Assembly: GCA_934120635.1 (NCBI GenBank)
Contig: CAKOUR010000007.1
Coordinates: forward strand, 23,301 to 87,300
Direction: 5' to 3'
Length of the DNA stretch: 64,000 nucleotides
Origin: an uncultured Bacilli bacterium
GTDB taxonomy: Bacteria; Bacillota_I; Bacilli_A; RF39; UBA660
The translations under genes were made by a program, and so were the position numbers. A model generated the notes under the pieces. That model saw nothing but the letters and a program-made list of their open reading frames with translations. It did no database searches and was not told the DNA's origin. Positions 34,902 through 42,908 of the stretch are shown one piece after another. Position 1 is the first letter of the stretch. Each line of letters opens with the position of its first letter.

Positions 34902-34953
34902 CTGATTTATGATATTCTTAGGTTGGATATTTAAGAAAAGAGGAAAGAAGATA

Positions 34954-36072
34954 ATGAAGTATTTTAAGGAAGCTAGAGAGAATTTTTTACATATTGATCA
35001 TTTTTTATCAAAGTATGCAACACATAGTATGGAATCTATTCGTTTAGAAGATGAAGAGCCTGATATTCGAACACCTTTTTTTCGAGATGTTGATCGAATT
35101 ATTCATGCGATGAGTTATACAAGATATGCTGATAAAACACAAGTTTATTCTTTTTCTGTAAATGATCATATTTCTAAGAGAATTATTCATGTTCAGTTAG
35201 TGAGTAAGATTGCTAGAACGATTGGTAGATCATTGAATTTAAATACAGATTTGATTGAGGCAATTGCTCTTGGACATGATATTGGGCATACTCCTTTGGG
35301 ACATGTTGGAGAGTCTATATTAAATGAGATTTCTTTAAGAGAGTTAGGAGAGTATTTTGCTCATAATATTCAAGGGGTACGGAATTATATGTATTTAGAG
35401 AATCATGGATATGGATTAAATTTATCTATTCAAGTGTTAGATGGAATTATGTGTCATAACGGGGAAATTTTGTCTAATCAATATATTCCTCAGGAAAAGA
35501 CTAAAGAAGAATTTTTAAGAGAATATTCTTCTGCTTATAAAGAGTTAAAGGAAACAGTAAAATGTCGTCCAATGACATTAGAGGGATGTGTTGTTAGAAT
35601 TAGTGATATTATTGGTTATATTGGGCGAGATATTGAGGATGCAATTCGGCTTGGAAATATTAAAAGAGAAGAGATTCCTACTCATATTACGAAAGTTTTA
35701 GGAAGTACAAATAAAGAGATTATTAATACTATTGTTGTAGATATTATCGATAATAGTTATGATAAGCCTTATTTAGAGATGAGTGAGGAAGTGTATCATG
35801 CTTTACTAGACTTAAAGAAATTTAATTATCAATATATTTATCAAAAGAGTTTAACAGAGGAGCAAAAGAATTTTTATCGGGAAGGAATGAATAAGATTTA
35901 TTTTCGTTATCTTCATGATTTAGAGGAAAATAATAAAAAAAGTATTATTTATCGTTATTTTTTAGATACAAAAGAAAGTATTTATTTAGAGAATACTAGT
36001 TTTAAAAGAATGGTTATTGATTTTATTGCTGGGATGACCGATGATTTATTTTTACATGAGATAGAGAGATAG
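34954..36072 (+). CDS. HD-domain dGTPase-like triphosphohydrolase
   Basis: A 372-residue HD phosphohydrolase. The metal ligands are H in IIHVQLVSKIA, the HD pair in ALGHDIGHTPLGH and the later D in RISDIIGYIGRD; the TPFFRDVDRIIH start is typical of Dgt enzymes. It would cleave dNTPs to nucleoside and triphosphate, affecting nucleotide pools or phage defence. ATG 34954 is chosen because AGGAAAG precedes it by six bases; the frame is open farther upstream without a site. It is 11 bases before the Tim44-like gene, likely the same operon. Confidence 0.88.
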   Translation: MKYFKEARENFLHIDHFLSKYATHSMESIRLEDEEPDIRTPFFRDVDRIIHAMSYTRYADKTQVYSFSVNDHISKRIIHVQLVSKIARTIGRSLNLNTDLIEAIALGHDIGHTPLGHVGESILNEISLRELGEYFAHNIQGVRNYMYLENHGYGLNLSIQVLDGIMCHNGEILSNQYIPQEKTKEEFLREYSSAYKELKETVKCRPMTLEGCVVRISDIIGYIGRDIEDAIRLGNIKREEIPTHITKVLGSTNKEIINTIVVDIIDNSYDKPYLEMSEEVYHALLDLKKFNYQYIYQKSLTEEQKNFYREGMNKIYFRYLHDLEENNKKSIIYRYFLDTKESIYLENTSFKRMVIDFIAGMTDDLFLHEIER

Positions 36073-36083
36073 GGGAAATTAAG

Positions 36084-36893
36084 ATGAAAAAAAATTTATT
36101 CATTTTTCTCTTTTCTTTAGGATTTTTTTTAATCAGTATTTTTTGCTTCTTTTCTTCTTCTTTTCATGAGAAAACAAATGATTTTTCTTTCTCTTCAATT
36201 GATCATCAGGTTGTTTTTTTAAGAGCAGGAGGAGGTAGTTCTTCTGGTGGTGGGCATAGTTCTGGTGGTTCAGGTAGTCATGGAGGAGGTTATCATTCTT
36301 CTGGAGGAAGAAGTAGTCTTTTTAGTAATATTTTATTTTATATAGTATTCTTTTTTAGTTTTTTCTTTACTTCTATCTATTTTTATTTTCATCTTGTTAG
36401 GGCATCTATGAATAGTAGAAAATTTTTAAAGATGCTTTCTTTGCAAGATAAAACTTGGAATTATTCTAAAATTGAGAAACAAGTTATTGAAACTTTTTAT
36501 TCAATTCAAAAATCTTGGACTAATGGGGATATGAGTAATTCTAAGGATTATATGGATTGTTCTTTGTATGAAGAATTTCAAACGAAATTAACTTGGATGG
36601 AGATGAGGAAGGAGAGAAATGTTTTAAAAAGAATTCGTCTTTTAGATATTAAACCAGTTTTTGTTCATGATGAGGAAGATGATACAAAAGATTTTATTTG
36701 GTTTTATCTTAAGGGAAAAATGGTTGATTATGTGATTAATACGGATACTTTAGAAAAAGTAGAAGGAAGTACTATACCAACTTCTTTTGTGGAATTTTGG
36801 AAGTTTGTTAGAAAAGATGATGATCATTTTGTTTTAGCAAAAATACTTCAACAGAATGAAGGAAATAGTATTTTGACTCAAGATAAGTTATAG
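36084..36893 (+). CDS. Tim44-like membrane protein with Gly/Ser/His-rich segment
   Basis: A 269-residue protein. The signal helix (about 3-24) is followed by a RAGGGSSSGGGHSSGGSG-type low-complexity stretch of about 30 residues, a second membrane helix (about 82-104) and a cytosolic Tim44-like domain (about 130-255; SKIEKQVIETFYSIQKSW, IRLLDIKPVF, FIWFYLKGKMVDYV). The Gly-rich segment lies outside. Bacterial Tim44-like proteins are of unknown function and may aid membrane protein handling. It is in a run of four close genes (34954-39238). Confidence 0.75.
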   Translation: MKKNLFIFLFSLGFFLISIFCFFSSSFHEKTNDFSFSSIDHQVVFLRAGGGSSSGGGHSSGGSGSHGGGYHSSGGRSSLFSNILFYIVFFFSFFFTSIYFYFHLVRASMNSRKFLKMLSLQDKTWNYSKIEKQVIETFYSIQKSWTNGDMSNSKDYMDCSLYEEFQTKLTWMEMRKERNVLKRIRLLDIKPVFVHDEEDDTKDFIWFYLKGKMVDYVINTDTLEKVEGSTIPTSFVEFWKFVRKDDDHFVLAKILQQNEGNSILTQDKL

Positions 36894-36921
36894 AATAAGA
36901 AAACAGTAAAGGTGGGAAAAG

Positions 36922-37671
36922 ATGGAAAATTATACTTATGAACAAATTATTCAAGAAAGAAAAAGGGAATATTTGACTTTGATGAAAGAGATTCAAGGGT
37001 TAAAAAAGTATATTCAAAAAACAAAGTATGCAGATGATTATTACTTAAAATATATTGGTTATTTTGGATCATTTGAACCAGAGATAATTCTTTATGTGGA
37101 TGAGCATTATCATTTATTAGCAAAGGGTATTAAAAATTTAATGGATAAATTGGGATTGTCTATTTTGGGAGGAGATATGTTTTCTCTTAATCAAAAACTT
37201 GTTTCTGAATATTTTATGGGAAGAAAAAAAGTAATTCAAATTACTGATGTAGAGAACTTTAGAAAAGATATGGAAAAGATTTTAAGTAGTGATGTTGCTT
37301 TAGAATTAAAAAAATATGATATTCCTGGAATTATTGATCAATATAGTTTAAATGATTACTTAATGGTTCATACTTCCAATCAAACAAATGTGACTAATGG
37401 AAATATAGAATTATGTCATGATTATTCTCCGGAAGTATTATTGTTTAGTGCTAAAAATGGAATTGTTCATGCTGATAGTGTACTTCGTTTATTTAAAGAG
37501 GAATATCTTAGTTCTTTGTTTTCAGATTATTTTTGTTATCATGTTGAAAAACAAGATTCTTTAGAATATCAATTTGATGATGATTTAAAGGGAAAAAATT
37601 TAAATTGTGAATTTTTGGATGGAACAGTTTCTAAGGGGAAAATTTTAATTCATAAAAAGAATAATAGGTGA
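36922..37671 (+). CDS. Hypothetical cytosolic protein
   Basis: A 249-residue soluble protein, not recognised. It starts with a charged helix (residues 1-35), then IGYFGSFEPEIILYVDEHY and FRKDMEKILSS segments, and a C-terminal beta-rich part (YSPEVLLFSAKNGIVHADSVLRL, then basic end). No Cys motif or membrane helix occurs. AGGTGGG precedes the ATG, and its TGA stop lies inside the ribosome site of the next gene, so translation of the two is linked. Confidence 0.7.
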   Translation: MENYTYEQIIQERKREYLTLMKEIQGLKKYIQKTKYADDYYLKYIGYFGSFEPEIILYVDEHYHLLAKGIKNLMDKLGLSILGGDMFSLNQKLVSEYFMGRKKVIQITDVENFRKDMEKILSSDVALELKKYDIPGIIDQYSLNDYLMVHTSNQTNVTNGNIELCHDYSPEVLLFSAKNGIVHADSVLRLFKEEYLSSLFSDYFCYHVEKQDSLEYQFDDDLKGKNLNCEFLDGTVSKGKILIHKKNNR

Positions 37672-37675
37672 TAAG

Positions 37676-39238
37676 ATGATGAATAGAAAAGAAGTAAAAA
37701 GATGTGCAAAAAATACAATGAAACATCATTATTTTAGAAATGTTTTATTGGTGTTTATTTGTTCTCTTCTTTTAGCAGGTGGTTTTAATTATACTACTAA
37801 AAATATTCAACAAATTGATATTAAAGATAAAAAGATTAATCAAATATTAAATAATAAAAGTCTTACTTCTAGTGAAATTTTAGGAGAACTATTCGAAAAA
37901 ACTAAGCAAGAGAAAAAATTTGAGAGAATGATTGAAAATAGGTATACGAATGGTGTTTTATCTTATTTAGTTAATTCTATAATTAGTAGTAAGTCTATTA
38001 TTTTTACTGTTTTAAATGGTATTAATAAAATATTTTTTCATAATAAGATAGGTCTTGGGGTAGTTATTTTTATTAGTAGTATTTTTATTAGTTTAGTTGC
38101 TATTTTATTTATTAATGCTATTGAAGTGGGAAAATGTCGCTATTTCTTGGAGCAGAGGAGATATTATGGAACAAAGATTGATAGAGTTTTATTTCCTTAT
38201 TTGGTTAGAAAGACTTTTCATATTTCATATATTTTATTTATAAGGTCTATTTATCAATTTTTATTTAATTTGACTATTATTGGTGGCTTTATTAAACATT
38301 ATGAATATTTTTTTGTTCCTTATCTTTTAGCAGAGAATCCTAATATGACGAAAAAAGAAGTTTTTCTTTTATCTAAAGAATTATCTAATGGGTATAAATG
38401 GAAATTATTTTGTTTAGATTTATCTTTGTTAGGTTGGGAATTTTTAAGAGTATTTACTTTGAATTTAAGTGCGGTATTTTATTCTAATGTTTATAAGGAA
38501 GCTTTATATGCTGAAGTTTATATGAGAGTTAGAAAAGAGAAGATAAGTAATGTATCTTATTCAACTCTTTTAAATGATACAAATTTAGCGATTGATATTC
38601 CTTGTGATGATAGTTATCCAGAAGAAAAATTTAGTATTCCTGTTAGTAAGATGAATAAAATACTTCATCTTAACTATGATCGAAATTATAGTTTAAAATC
38701 ATATATTTTATTTTTCTTTACTTTTTCGATTATTGGTTTTTTATGGGAAGTGTTATTACACTTAATTAGTGATGGTTGTTTCGTTAATCGGGGAACTATG
38801 CATGGACCATGGCTTCCTATCTATGGATGTGGTGGTGTACTTATTTTAATTCTTTTAAAACGCTATCGAGATAAGCCTTTCACTTTATTTTTAGCTACAT
38901 TTCTCTTATGTGGAGTTGTTGAATATGGAACGGCTTGGTTTTTGGAAACGTTTAGACATTTAAAGTATTGGGATTATACGGGATATTTTTTAAATATTCA
39001 TGGACGTGTCTGTTTAGAGGGTCTTCTTGTCTTTGGACTTGGTGGCTGTGGCTTTACTTATATTATTGCTCCTATTTTGGATAATCTTTATCAGCAAATT
39101 AAACCTAAAATTACTACAGTTTTGTGTATCTTCCTTCTATTTGGTTTTAGTGTTGATTTTGTATATTCTAGTTTTTTTCCTAATACAGGAGAAGGGATAA
39201 CTAAAGAAATTTATTCTACAAAAAAAGAAAGTACCTAA
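37676..39238 (+). CDS. DUF975-CmpB fusion membrane protein
   Basis: A 520-residue protein joining two families. Residues 1-290 are DUF975: a KxxxKxxxKxxYF start, RRYYGTKIDRVLF, PYLLAENPNMTKKEV and a CLDLSLLGWEFL membrane repeat. Residues 335-505 are the CmpB-type putative ABC permease domain (FFTFSIIGFLWEVLLH, GTMHGPWLPIYGCGG, VVEYGTAWFLE). Both parts are integral membrane domains with no ATPase nearby. The fusion suggests that the two usually separate proteins work as one unit. Start could be ATG 37676 or 37679; the second is better spaced from AGGTGA. Confidence 0.82.
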   Translation: MMNRKEVKRCAKNTMKHHYFRNVLLVFICSLLLAGGFNYTTKNIQQIDIKDKKINQILNNKSLTSSEILGELFEKTKQEKKFERMIENRYTNGVLSYLVNSIISSKSIIFTVLNGINKIFFHNKIGLGVVIFISSIFISLVAILFINAIEVGKCRYFLEQRRYYGTKIDRVLFPYLVRKTFHISYILFIRSIYQFLFNLTIIGGFIKHYEYFFVPYLLAENPNMTKKEVFLLSKELSNGYKWKLFCLDLSLLGWEFLRVFTLNLSAVFYSNVYKEALYAEVYMRVRKEKISNVSYSTLLNDTNLAIDIPCDDSYPEEKFSIPVSKMNKILHLNYDRNYSLKSYILFFFTFSIIGFLWEVLLHLISDGCFVNRGTMHGPWLPIYGCGGVLILILLKRYRDKPFTLFLATFLLCGVVEYGTAWFLETFRHLKYWDYTGYFLNIHGRVCLEGLLVFGLGGCGFTYIIAPILDNLYQQIKPKITTVLCIFLLFGFSVDFVYSSFFPNTGEGITKEIYSTKKEST

Positions 39239-39267
39239 TGCATAATGTTAGTTACTTCCTTTTTTTG
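39221..39267. terminator. Bidirectional terminator between convergent genes
   Basis: AAAAAAGAAAGTA pairs with TACTTCCTTTTTT around a loop that holds the two stop regions; T runs exist on both strands. Confidence 0.7.
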
Positions 39268-39694
39268 CTTTTTGATAAAGAATTTGAATTTCTTTTGGCA
39301 TCTCTTCTTTTTTCATTTTTTTGACAAAATCTTCTGTTTTGTCTTCTTTTGCTTTTTGATAGTACCATTCTTTATATTGAATAAGGTATAGAGAATGGGT
39401 AAGTTTTTCGATTTCTTGTTTGATATTTTTTTCTTGTTTTTGAAATAGTTTTAGTCTTTTTTCTATAGTGGTATCTCCTTCTTGACACCAATCCATAAAT
39501 TTTTTAATTTCTTTAATTTTTCAGCCAGATATCTTTAGACATTCAATGATTTTAATGGTATTAATGTCTTGTTGGTCAAAGTTCCTATTTCCTTCTTTAT
39601 CTCTTTTTATGTTTGGGAGTAATCCTTGTGCATCATAATATCTTAATGTAGAGATAGATAATTTTGTTAATTTTGAAAATTCACTTATTTTCAT
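39248..39694 (-). pseudogene. MerR-family regulator interrupted by an in-frame TGA
   Basis: From ATG 39694 (behind AAGGAG) the frame reads MKISEFSKLTKLSISTLRYY, DAQGLLPNIKRDKEGNRNF and CLKISG, then TGA at 39521-39523, then KIKEIKKFMDWCQEGD and a helical C-terminus to 39248. Everything else matches a full 148-residue MerR regulator of the kind that senses electrophiles or aldehydes with a downstream Cys. Methionine is usual at the TGA position. A lone stop in an otherwise intact gene means a very recent mutation, a sequencing error, or readthrough. It is divergent from the flavodoxin operon that it would control. Confidence 0.75.
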
Positions 39695-39726
39695 CAAAAA
39701 TTCTCCTTAATTTGTTATTTTTTTCT

Positions 39727-39756
39727 TAATCTAAAGTAAGGTTTAGGTAGTAAAAT
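39727..39756 (+). promoter_or_regulatory. Candidate MerR-type operator-promoter
   Basis: A dyad CTAAA-N6-TTTAG (39731-39746) lies between a poor -35-like TTAATC and TAAAAT (39751-39756), with a spacer of 18 bases or more. This is the usual layout of promoters twisted by MerR proteins. It faces the flavodoxin gene. Confidence 0.4.
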
Positions 39757-39867
39757 GATAATAGCACTAATCAATTTATTAGTCAATGTTATATTACTAT
39801 TTTGGAAAGTTAAGAGTAAGTATTTTATGAGTAAAAAAGTAGTAATTGAAAAAGAAAGTGTGATAAG

Positions 39868-40359
39868 ATGAAAAAAAGATTAGTTTGTTATTTTTCTGCT
39901 ACTGGGGTAACAAAAGAGGTTGCTGAAAAGGTCTCTCAAATTCTTTCAGGAGATTTATTTGAGATTGAGCCAGTTTTAAAATATTCTAATGAAGATTTAG
40001 ATTGGACTAATAAAAAGAGTAGATCTTCTGTTGAAATGGCTTCTGAGGAATCAAGACCTGAGATTGTTCATCAAGTAAAAAATATTGATGATTATCAAGA
40101 AGTGATTATTGGGTTTCCTGTTTGGTGGTATACAATAAGTCCGGTTGTAGTTACTTTTTTAAAAAAGTATGATTTAAGTGGGAAAAAGATTTATCTTTAT
40201 GCGACTAATGCCGGTTGGTTAGGACATACTTTTATCGATTTTAAAAAGTTGTGTTCTAATTCTTCTGTAGAAGATGGGATGAATATAGTCTTTAAAAGTT
40301 ATTCTGATCAGTTGTTGACTAGTGAAGATGAAATTGATAAATGGATAAAGAATTTATAG
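39868..40359 (+). CDS. Flavodoxin
   Basis: A 163-residue FMN-binding flavodoxin. The phosphate-binding loop is FSATGVTKEVAEK near residues 9-21, and the ring-binding loops include IIGFPVWWYTI and YATNAGW. The DWTNKKSRSSVEM stretch marks the class of stress-linked flavodoxins that pair with aldo-keto or quinone reductases. It leads a three-gene operon with CMD and cupin genes, nine bases apart and then overlapping. The set is typical of MerR-controlled electrophile responses. Confidence 0.92.
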   Translation: MKKRLVCYFSATGVTKEVAEKVSQILSGDLFEIEPVLKYSNEDLDWTNKKSRSSVEMASEESRPEIVHQVKNIDDYQEVIIGFPVWWYTISPVVVTFLKKYDLSGKKIYLYATNAGWLGHTFIDFKKLCSNSSVEDGMNIVFKSYSDQLLTSEDEIDKWIKNL

Positions 40360-40374
40360 AAAGGGAGATTGAAT

Positions 40375-40695
40375 ATGATTAAACAAACAGCGGGTAGAGA
40401 TGCATTAGGAGATTTTGCACCAAATTTTGCCCATTATAATGATGATATTTTATTTGGAGAAAATTGGAATGATGAATCTATTGATATTAAAACAAGATGT
40501 ATCATTACAGTAGTTGCTTTGATGTCTAGTGGGATTACAGATAACTCTTTAAAATATCATTTGGAAAATGCAAAAAAGAATGGGGTAACTAAAGAAGAAA
40601 TGGTAGGAATAATTACCCATACAGCATTTTATGTAGGTTGGCCTAAAGGATGGGCAGTATTTAATTTAGCAAAGGAGGTTTATCAAGATGAATAA
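40375..40695 (+). CDS. Carboxymuconolactone decarboxylase family protein
   Basis: A 106-residue CMD protein: DALGDFAPNFAHYNDDILFG, TRCIITVVALMSSGI and HLENAKKNGVTKEEMVGII are the family helices, and the peroxidase-type C-x-x-C of AhpD is absent. Members without the Cys pair act as lyases or isomerases, or have unknown roles. ATG 40375 is chosen behind AAGGGAG; the in-frame TTG at 40369 touches that site. It overlaps the cupin gene by eight bases. Confidence 0.92.
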   Translation: MIKQTAGRDALGDFAPNFAHYNDDILFGENWNDESIDIKTRCIITVVALMSSGITDNSLKYHLENAKKNGVTKEEMVGIITHTAFYVGWPKGWAVFNLAKEVYQDE

Positions 40696-41107
40696 AGAAG
40701 AATTTGATCAACAAAATGTTTTTGGAAAGGGAGAACCTAATACAGGTTTTTCTCAATATTTTATTGGAAATAGTTATTTAAATCCATTGACTGAAGTGGG
40801 GAAAAGTCCTATTTTTATGGCGAACGTAACATTTGAACCAGGTTGCAGGAATAATTGGCATATTCATCATGCAACAAAAGGTGGTGGACAAATTTTAATT
40901 TGTACAGCAGGATATGGATTTTATCAAGAAGAAAATTGTCCAGTAAGAAAGCTTCAACCAGGGGATGTTGTTGTTATACCCGCTAATGTTAAGCATTGGC
41001 ATGGGGCAACTAATGGTTCTTGGTTTAGCCATATTAGTATTGAAGTTCCTGGAGAGAATACTTCAAATGAATGGTTAGAACCTGTTAGTGATGAAGAATA
41101 TAATTAG
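40688..41107 (+). CDS. Cupin-domain protein
   Basis: A 139-residue single-domain cupin. Metal ligands are in WHIHHA (about residues 57-62) with a later Glu/Gln and the second His in HWHGA (about 98-102); PGDVVVIPANVKHWH is the second cupin motif. The N-terminal FIGNSYLNPLT is typical of cupins beside CMD genes; the pair often occurs fused. The substrate is unknown. It ends the operon and is followed by a long terminator. Confidence 0.93.
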   Translation: MNKEEFDQQNVFGKGEPNTGFSQYFIGNSYLNPLTEVGKSPIFMANVTFEPGCRNNWHIHHATKGGGQILICTAGYGFYQEENCPVRKLQPGDVVVIPANVKHWHGATNGSWFSHISIEVPGENTSNEWLEPVSDEEYN

Positions 41108-41119
41108 TTAACTTAAAAA

Positions 41120-41183
41120 TAAAAAATACTTAATTTTAACTTTGTTTTGATTAAAAACTAAACTAGTTAAGTTAAGTATTTTT
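41120..41183. terminator. Terminator built from AAAATACTT and its complement
   Basis: AAAAAATACTTAA (41121-41133) pairs with TTAAGTATTTTTTT (41172-41184). It ends the cupin operon and overlaps the stop end of the minus-strand radical SAM gene. Confidence 0.7.
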
Positions 41184-41948
41184 TTGATGGGTTTTATTTT
41201 TAATTTTAGGTTTAGGAATTTGATTTTCAATAAAACTATTAAAAGTATTTTCATCTAAATTTCCTAAATTATTGGTATCCATATCGATATAACTCCCATT
41301 TCCTTGGGTAGTGATATTTCCTTTTGCTGTGATATATAATGGAGTTAAAAAATAATAAGTATTTTTTTTGATTAATTTAATCTCTATTTCTTTATTTTCA
41401 AATTCAAAGTATTGGCCAAAAGGAATATTTTCTTTTGCTTTTCCTGTTAAGAGAACTTCATCTTCTAAAATATCTAGAGTATCTGTTTTCTTAAATTTTA
41501 TTTGTTTATTCTCTTGATATTTTTCAATGATTTCTGGATTAAATTGATGAAATTGATCATTAGAAAATCGAATTGTAACTGGTTTTAAATGGCTATTTTC
41601 TTTGTTATATATTTTAGAAAATTGTTCGAAAGAGTACTTTGTATATTTTAAAAGTATGTCGATTATCTCTTTTTCGTAGATAGTAGCATTTGTGGTAAGT
41701 CCAATAGAGAAAACGGGAAGATTTTCCTTTATAATTTTATTGATGATATATATTATTGCTTTTTTATTTAATAATGGTTCTCCTCCACTAAAATAGAGAA
41801 GAAAAAAGATATGATTTTTTCTTAATAAGAAATCTATGTATTTGTAATTGATATCAAGATTTTGTACATCTCCTCTCATACAGTGTTTACAAGTAAGATT
41901 ACATTTTCTTGTTGTTTCTATTGTCACGTTTTCAAAAATTAGATTCAT
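41172..41948 (-). CDS. Radical SAM protein, 258 residues
   Basis: The N-terminus carries the iron-sulfur motif C-x3-C-x2-C as TRKCNLTCKHCMRG, then YFSGGEPLLN, the GGEP SAM-binding motif, and VFSIGLTTNAT. A beta-rich C-terminal part of about 100 residues has no SPASM cysteine cluster and ends in a basic KNKTHQK tail. Substrate is unknown; relatives include peptide-modifying and activating enzymes. ATG 41948 is supported by GAGGTG. It is divergent from a 39-residue membrane peptide gene 123 bases away. Confidence 0.85.
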   Translation of the reverse strand: MNLIFENVTIETTRKCNLTCKHCMRGDVQNLDINYKYIDFLLRKNHIFFLLYFSGGEPLLNKKAIIYIINKIIKENLPVFSIGLTTNATIYEKEIIDILLKYTKYSFEQFSKIYNKENSHLKPVTIRFSNDQFHQFNPEIIEKYQENKQIKFKKTDTLDILEDEVLLTGKAKENIPFGQYFEFENKEIEIKLIKKNTYYFLTPLYITAKGNITTQGNGSYIDMDTNNLGNLDENTFNSFIENQIPKPKIKNKTHQKNT

Positions 41949-42008
41949 GCTATAACACCTCGATTGATATGATATCATAAGGAATTTGTAAGTCAAGATA
42001 GTAATTGT

Positions 42009-42037
42009 TTGATATCTTGTTTTGTTTTTGTTAAAAT
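42009..42037 (+). promoter_or_regulatory. SigA-type promoter of the small membrane peptide
   Basis: TTGATA (42009-42014), 17 bases, TAAAAT (42032-42037), about 35 bases before ATG 42072. Confidence 0.5.
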
Positions 42038-42071
42038 TAATTGTATATTACTTAGAGTAGGTGGTGATGAA

Positions 42072-42191
42072 ATGAAAAATAATGGATGTTTTTTTAAAAA
42101 GATATCCCCTTATTTAATTTTAGTTTTATGTATTACTTTTTTGTTTTTAGGAACTTATTTATTATTAATGATTGCTAAGTATCCTGTTTAA
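42072..42191 (+). CDS. 39-residue membrane peptide
   Basis: MKNNGCFFKKISPY is followed by one hydrophobic helix (LILVLCITFLFLGTYLLLMI) and a short AKYPV end. AGGTGGTGATG precedes the ATG, a promoter lies upstream and a terminator lies directly after, so it is a full single-gene unit. No family is known to me. A role as a small regulator of a membrane protein, or as a substrate of the divergent radical SAM enzyme, cannot be decided. Confidence 0.6.
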   Translation: MKNNGCFFKKISPYLILVLCITFLFLGTYLLLMIAKYPV

Positions 42192-42196
42192 AATAT

Positions 42197-42219
42197 TACT
42201 AGTTTACACTAGTTTTTTT
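42197..42219 (+). terminator. Rho-independent terminator
   Basis: ACTAGT is repeated 42198-42203 and 42208-42213 as a short palindromic stem with a TTAC loop and seven T. Confidence 0.65.
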
Positions 42220-42255
42220 ATTTTTGACATTTTGTCAAATTTCTCTATTTTTTTC

Positions 42256-42284
42256 TTGACAAAAAGAACTAATGTGTCTATACT
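42256..42284 (+). promoter_or_regulatory. SigA promoter of the TetR-YhgE operon
   Basis: TTGACA (42256-42261), 17 bases, TATACT (42279-42284). The -10 box runs into the operator palindrome. Confidence 0.8.
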
Positions 42285-42317
42285 ATACTGGTATACCGAA
42301 ACGGTATAGTAGTATAG
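42283..42317. promoter_or_regulatory. TetR-type operator palindrome
   Basis: Two 16-base arms, CTATACTGGTATACCG and CGGTATAGTAGTATAG, separated by AAA, are complementary at 14 of 16 positions. The element covers the transcription start and ends 12 bases before the TetR ATG, so it is probably an autoregulatory site. Confidence 0.8.
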
Positions 42318-42329
42318 TAGGTGAAGAAT

Positions 42330-42908
42330 ATGGAAAAAAAGGAAAATATTATTGCTTCTGCTAGAGAGTTATTTAATAAGTATAGTTTCGATAAAGTGTC
42401 GATGGATGAGATTGCTAAAAAAGCGGGGGTTACGAAGAAAACAATCTATCATCACTTTCGGGACAAACAAGAACTTTTTCAGTATTTTATTTCTGAAGAA
42501 TTAGAGAAAATGCGTAAGAAGATTGAAGCAACAGAGAAGAAAAAAGAATCATTCTTGGAAAAAATTAGTGAAGATTTAAATAATGTTTTAACTGTTAGTA
42601 ATGATAATCAATTGCTTATTAATTTAATTCGAGAAAAAGAAAGTGAGAATTTTCATAATCAAGATTTTTTTAAAGTTTATGAAATGAGAATTGTTTCTTA
42701 TTTAGAGAAGAAGATTGATGAAGAGATTTCTCGTGGTAATATTAGGAAATGTGATTCTCATTTAACTGCATTTATTATTTATAAAACAATTTATTCTTTG
42801 ACATTTGAATATGATAAGAAAGTTGATAAGTCTAAAATTTGTAAAGAAGTAACCAATATTCTTTCTAATGGTTTATTGGTAAAAGGGGGAGATAAATATG
42901 AAAAATAA
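42330..42908 (+). CDS. TetR/AcrR-family repressor
   Basis: A 192-residue regulator. The helix-turn-helix (about 20-55) reads FDKVSMDEIAKKAGVTKKTI, YHHFRDKQELF, a standard TetR head; the C-terminal ligand domain is unspecific. It controls itself and the YhgE-like gene, which starts 11 bases before its stop. ATG 42330 is chosen because AGGTGA overlaps the in-frame GTG at 42321. The operator at 42283-42317 supports direct autorepression. Confidence 0.93.
   Translation: MEKKENIIASARELFNKYSFDKVSMDEIAKKAGVTKKTIYHHFRDKQELFQYFISEELEKMRKKIEATEKKKESFLEKISEDLNNVLTVSNDNQLLINLIREKESENFHNQDFFKVYEMRIVSYLEKKIDEEISRGNIRKCDSHLTAFIIYKTIYSLTFEYDKKVDKSKICKEVTNILSNGLLVKGGDKYEK

Noticed and set aside
36225..36320. 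Gly/Ser/His-rich repeats as a CRISPR-like or satellite array
   Set aside because: They are in-frame low-complexity codons of the Tim44-like protein with no regular unit.
39521..39523. TGA read as an amino acid (code 4 or 25) because two genes contain in-frame TGA
   Set aside because: Conserved proteins (rpoD, dnaG, smc, ligA) use only TGG for Trp, and several good genes end at TGA (for example at 8540, 37671 and 47212). The two TGA cases call for different residues (Met-like and Gly), so no single reassignment fits.
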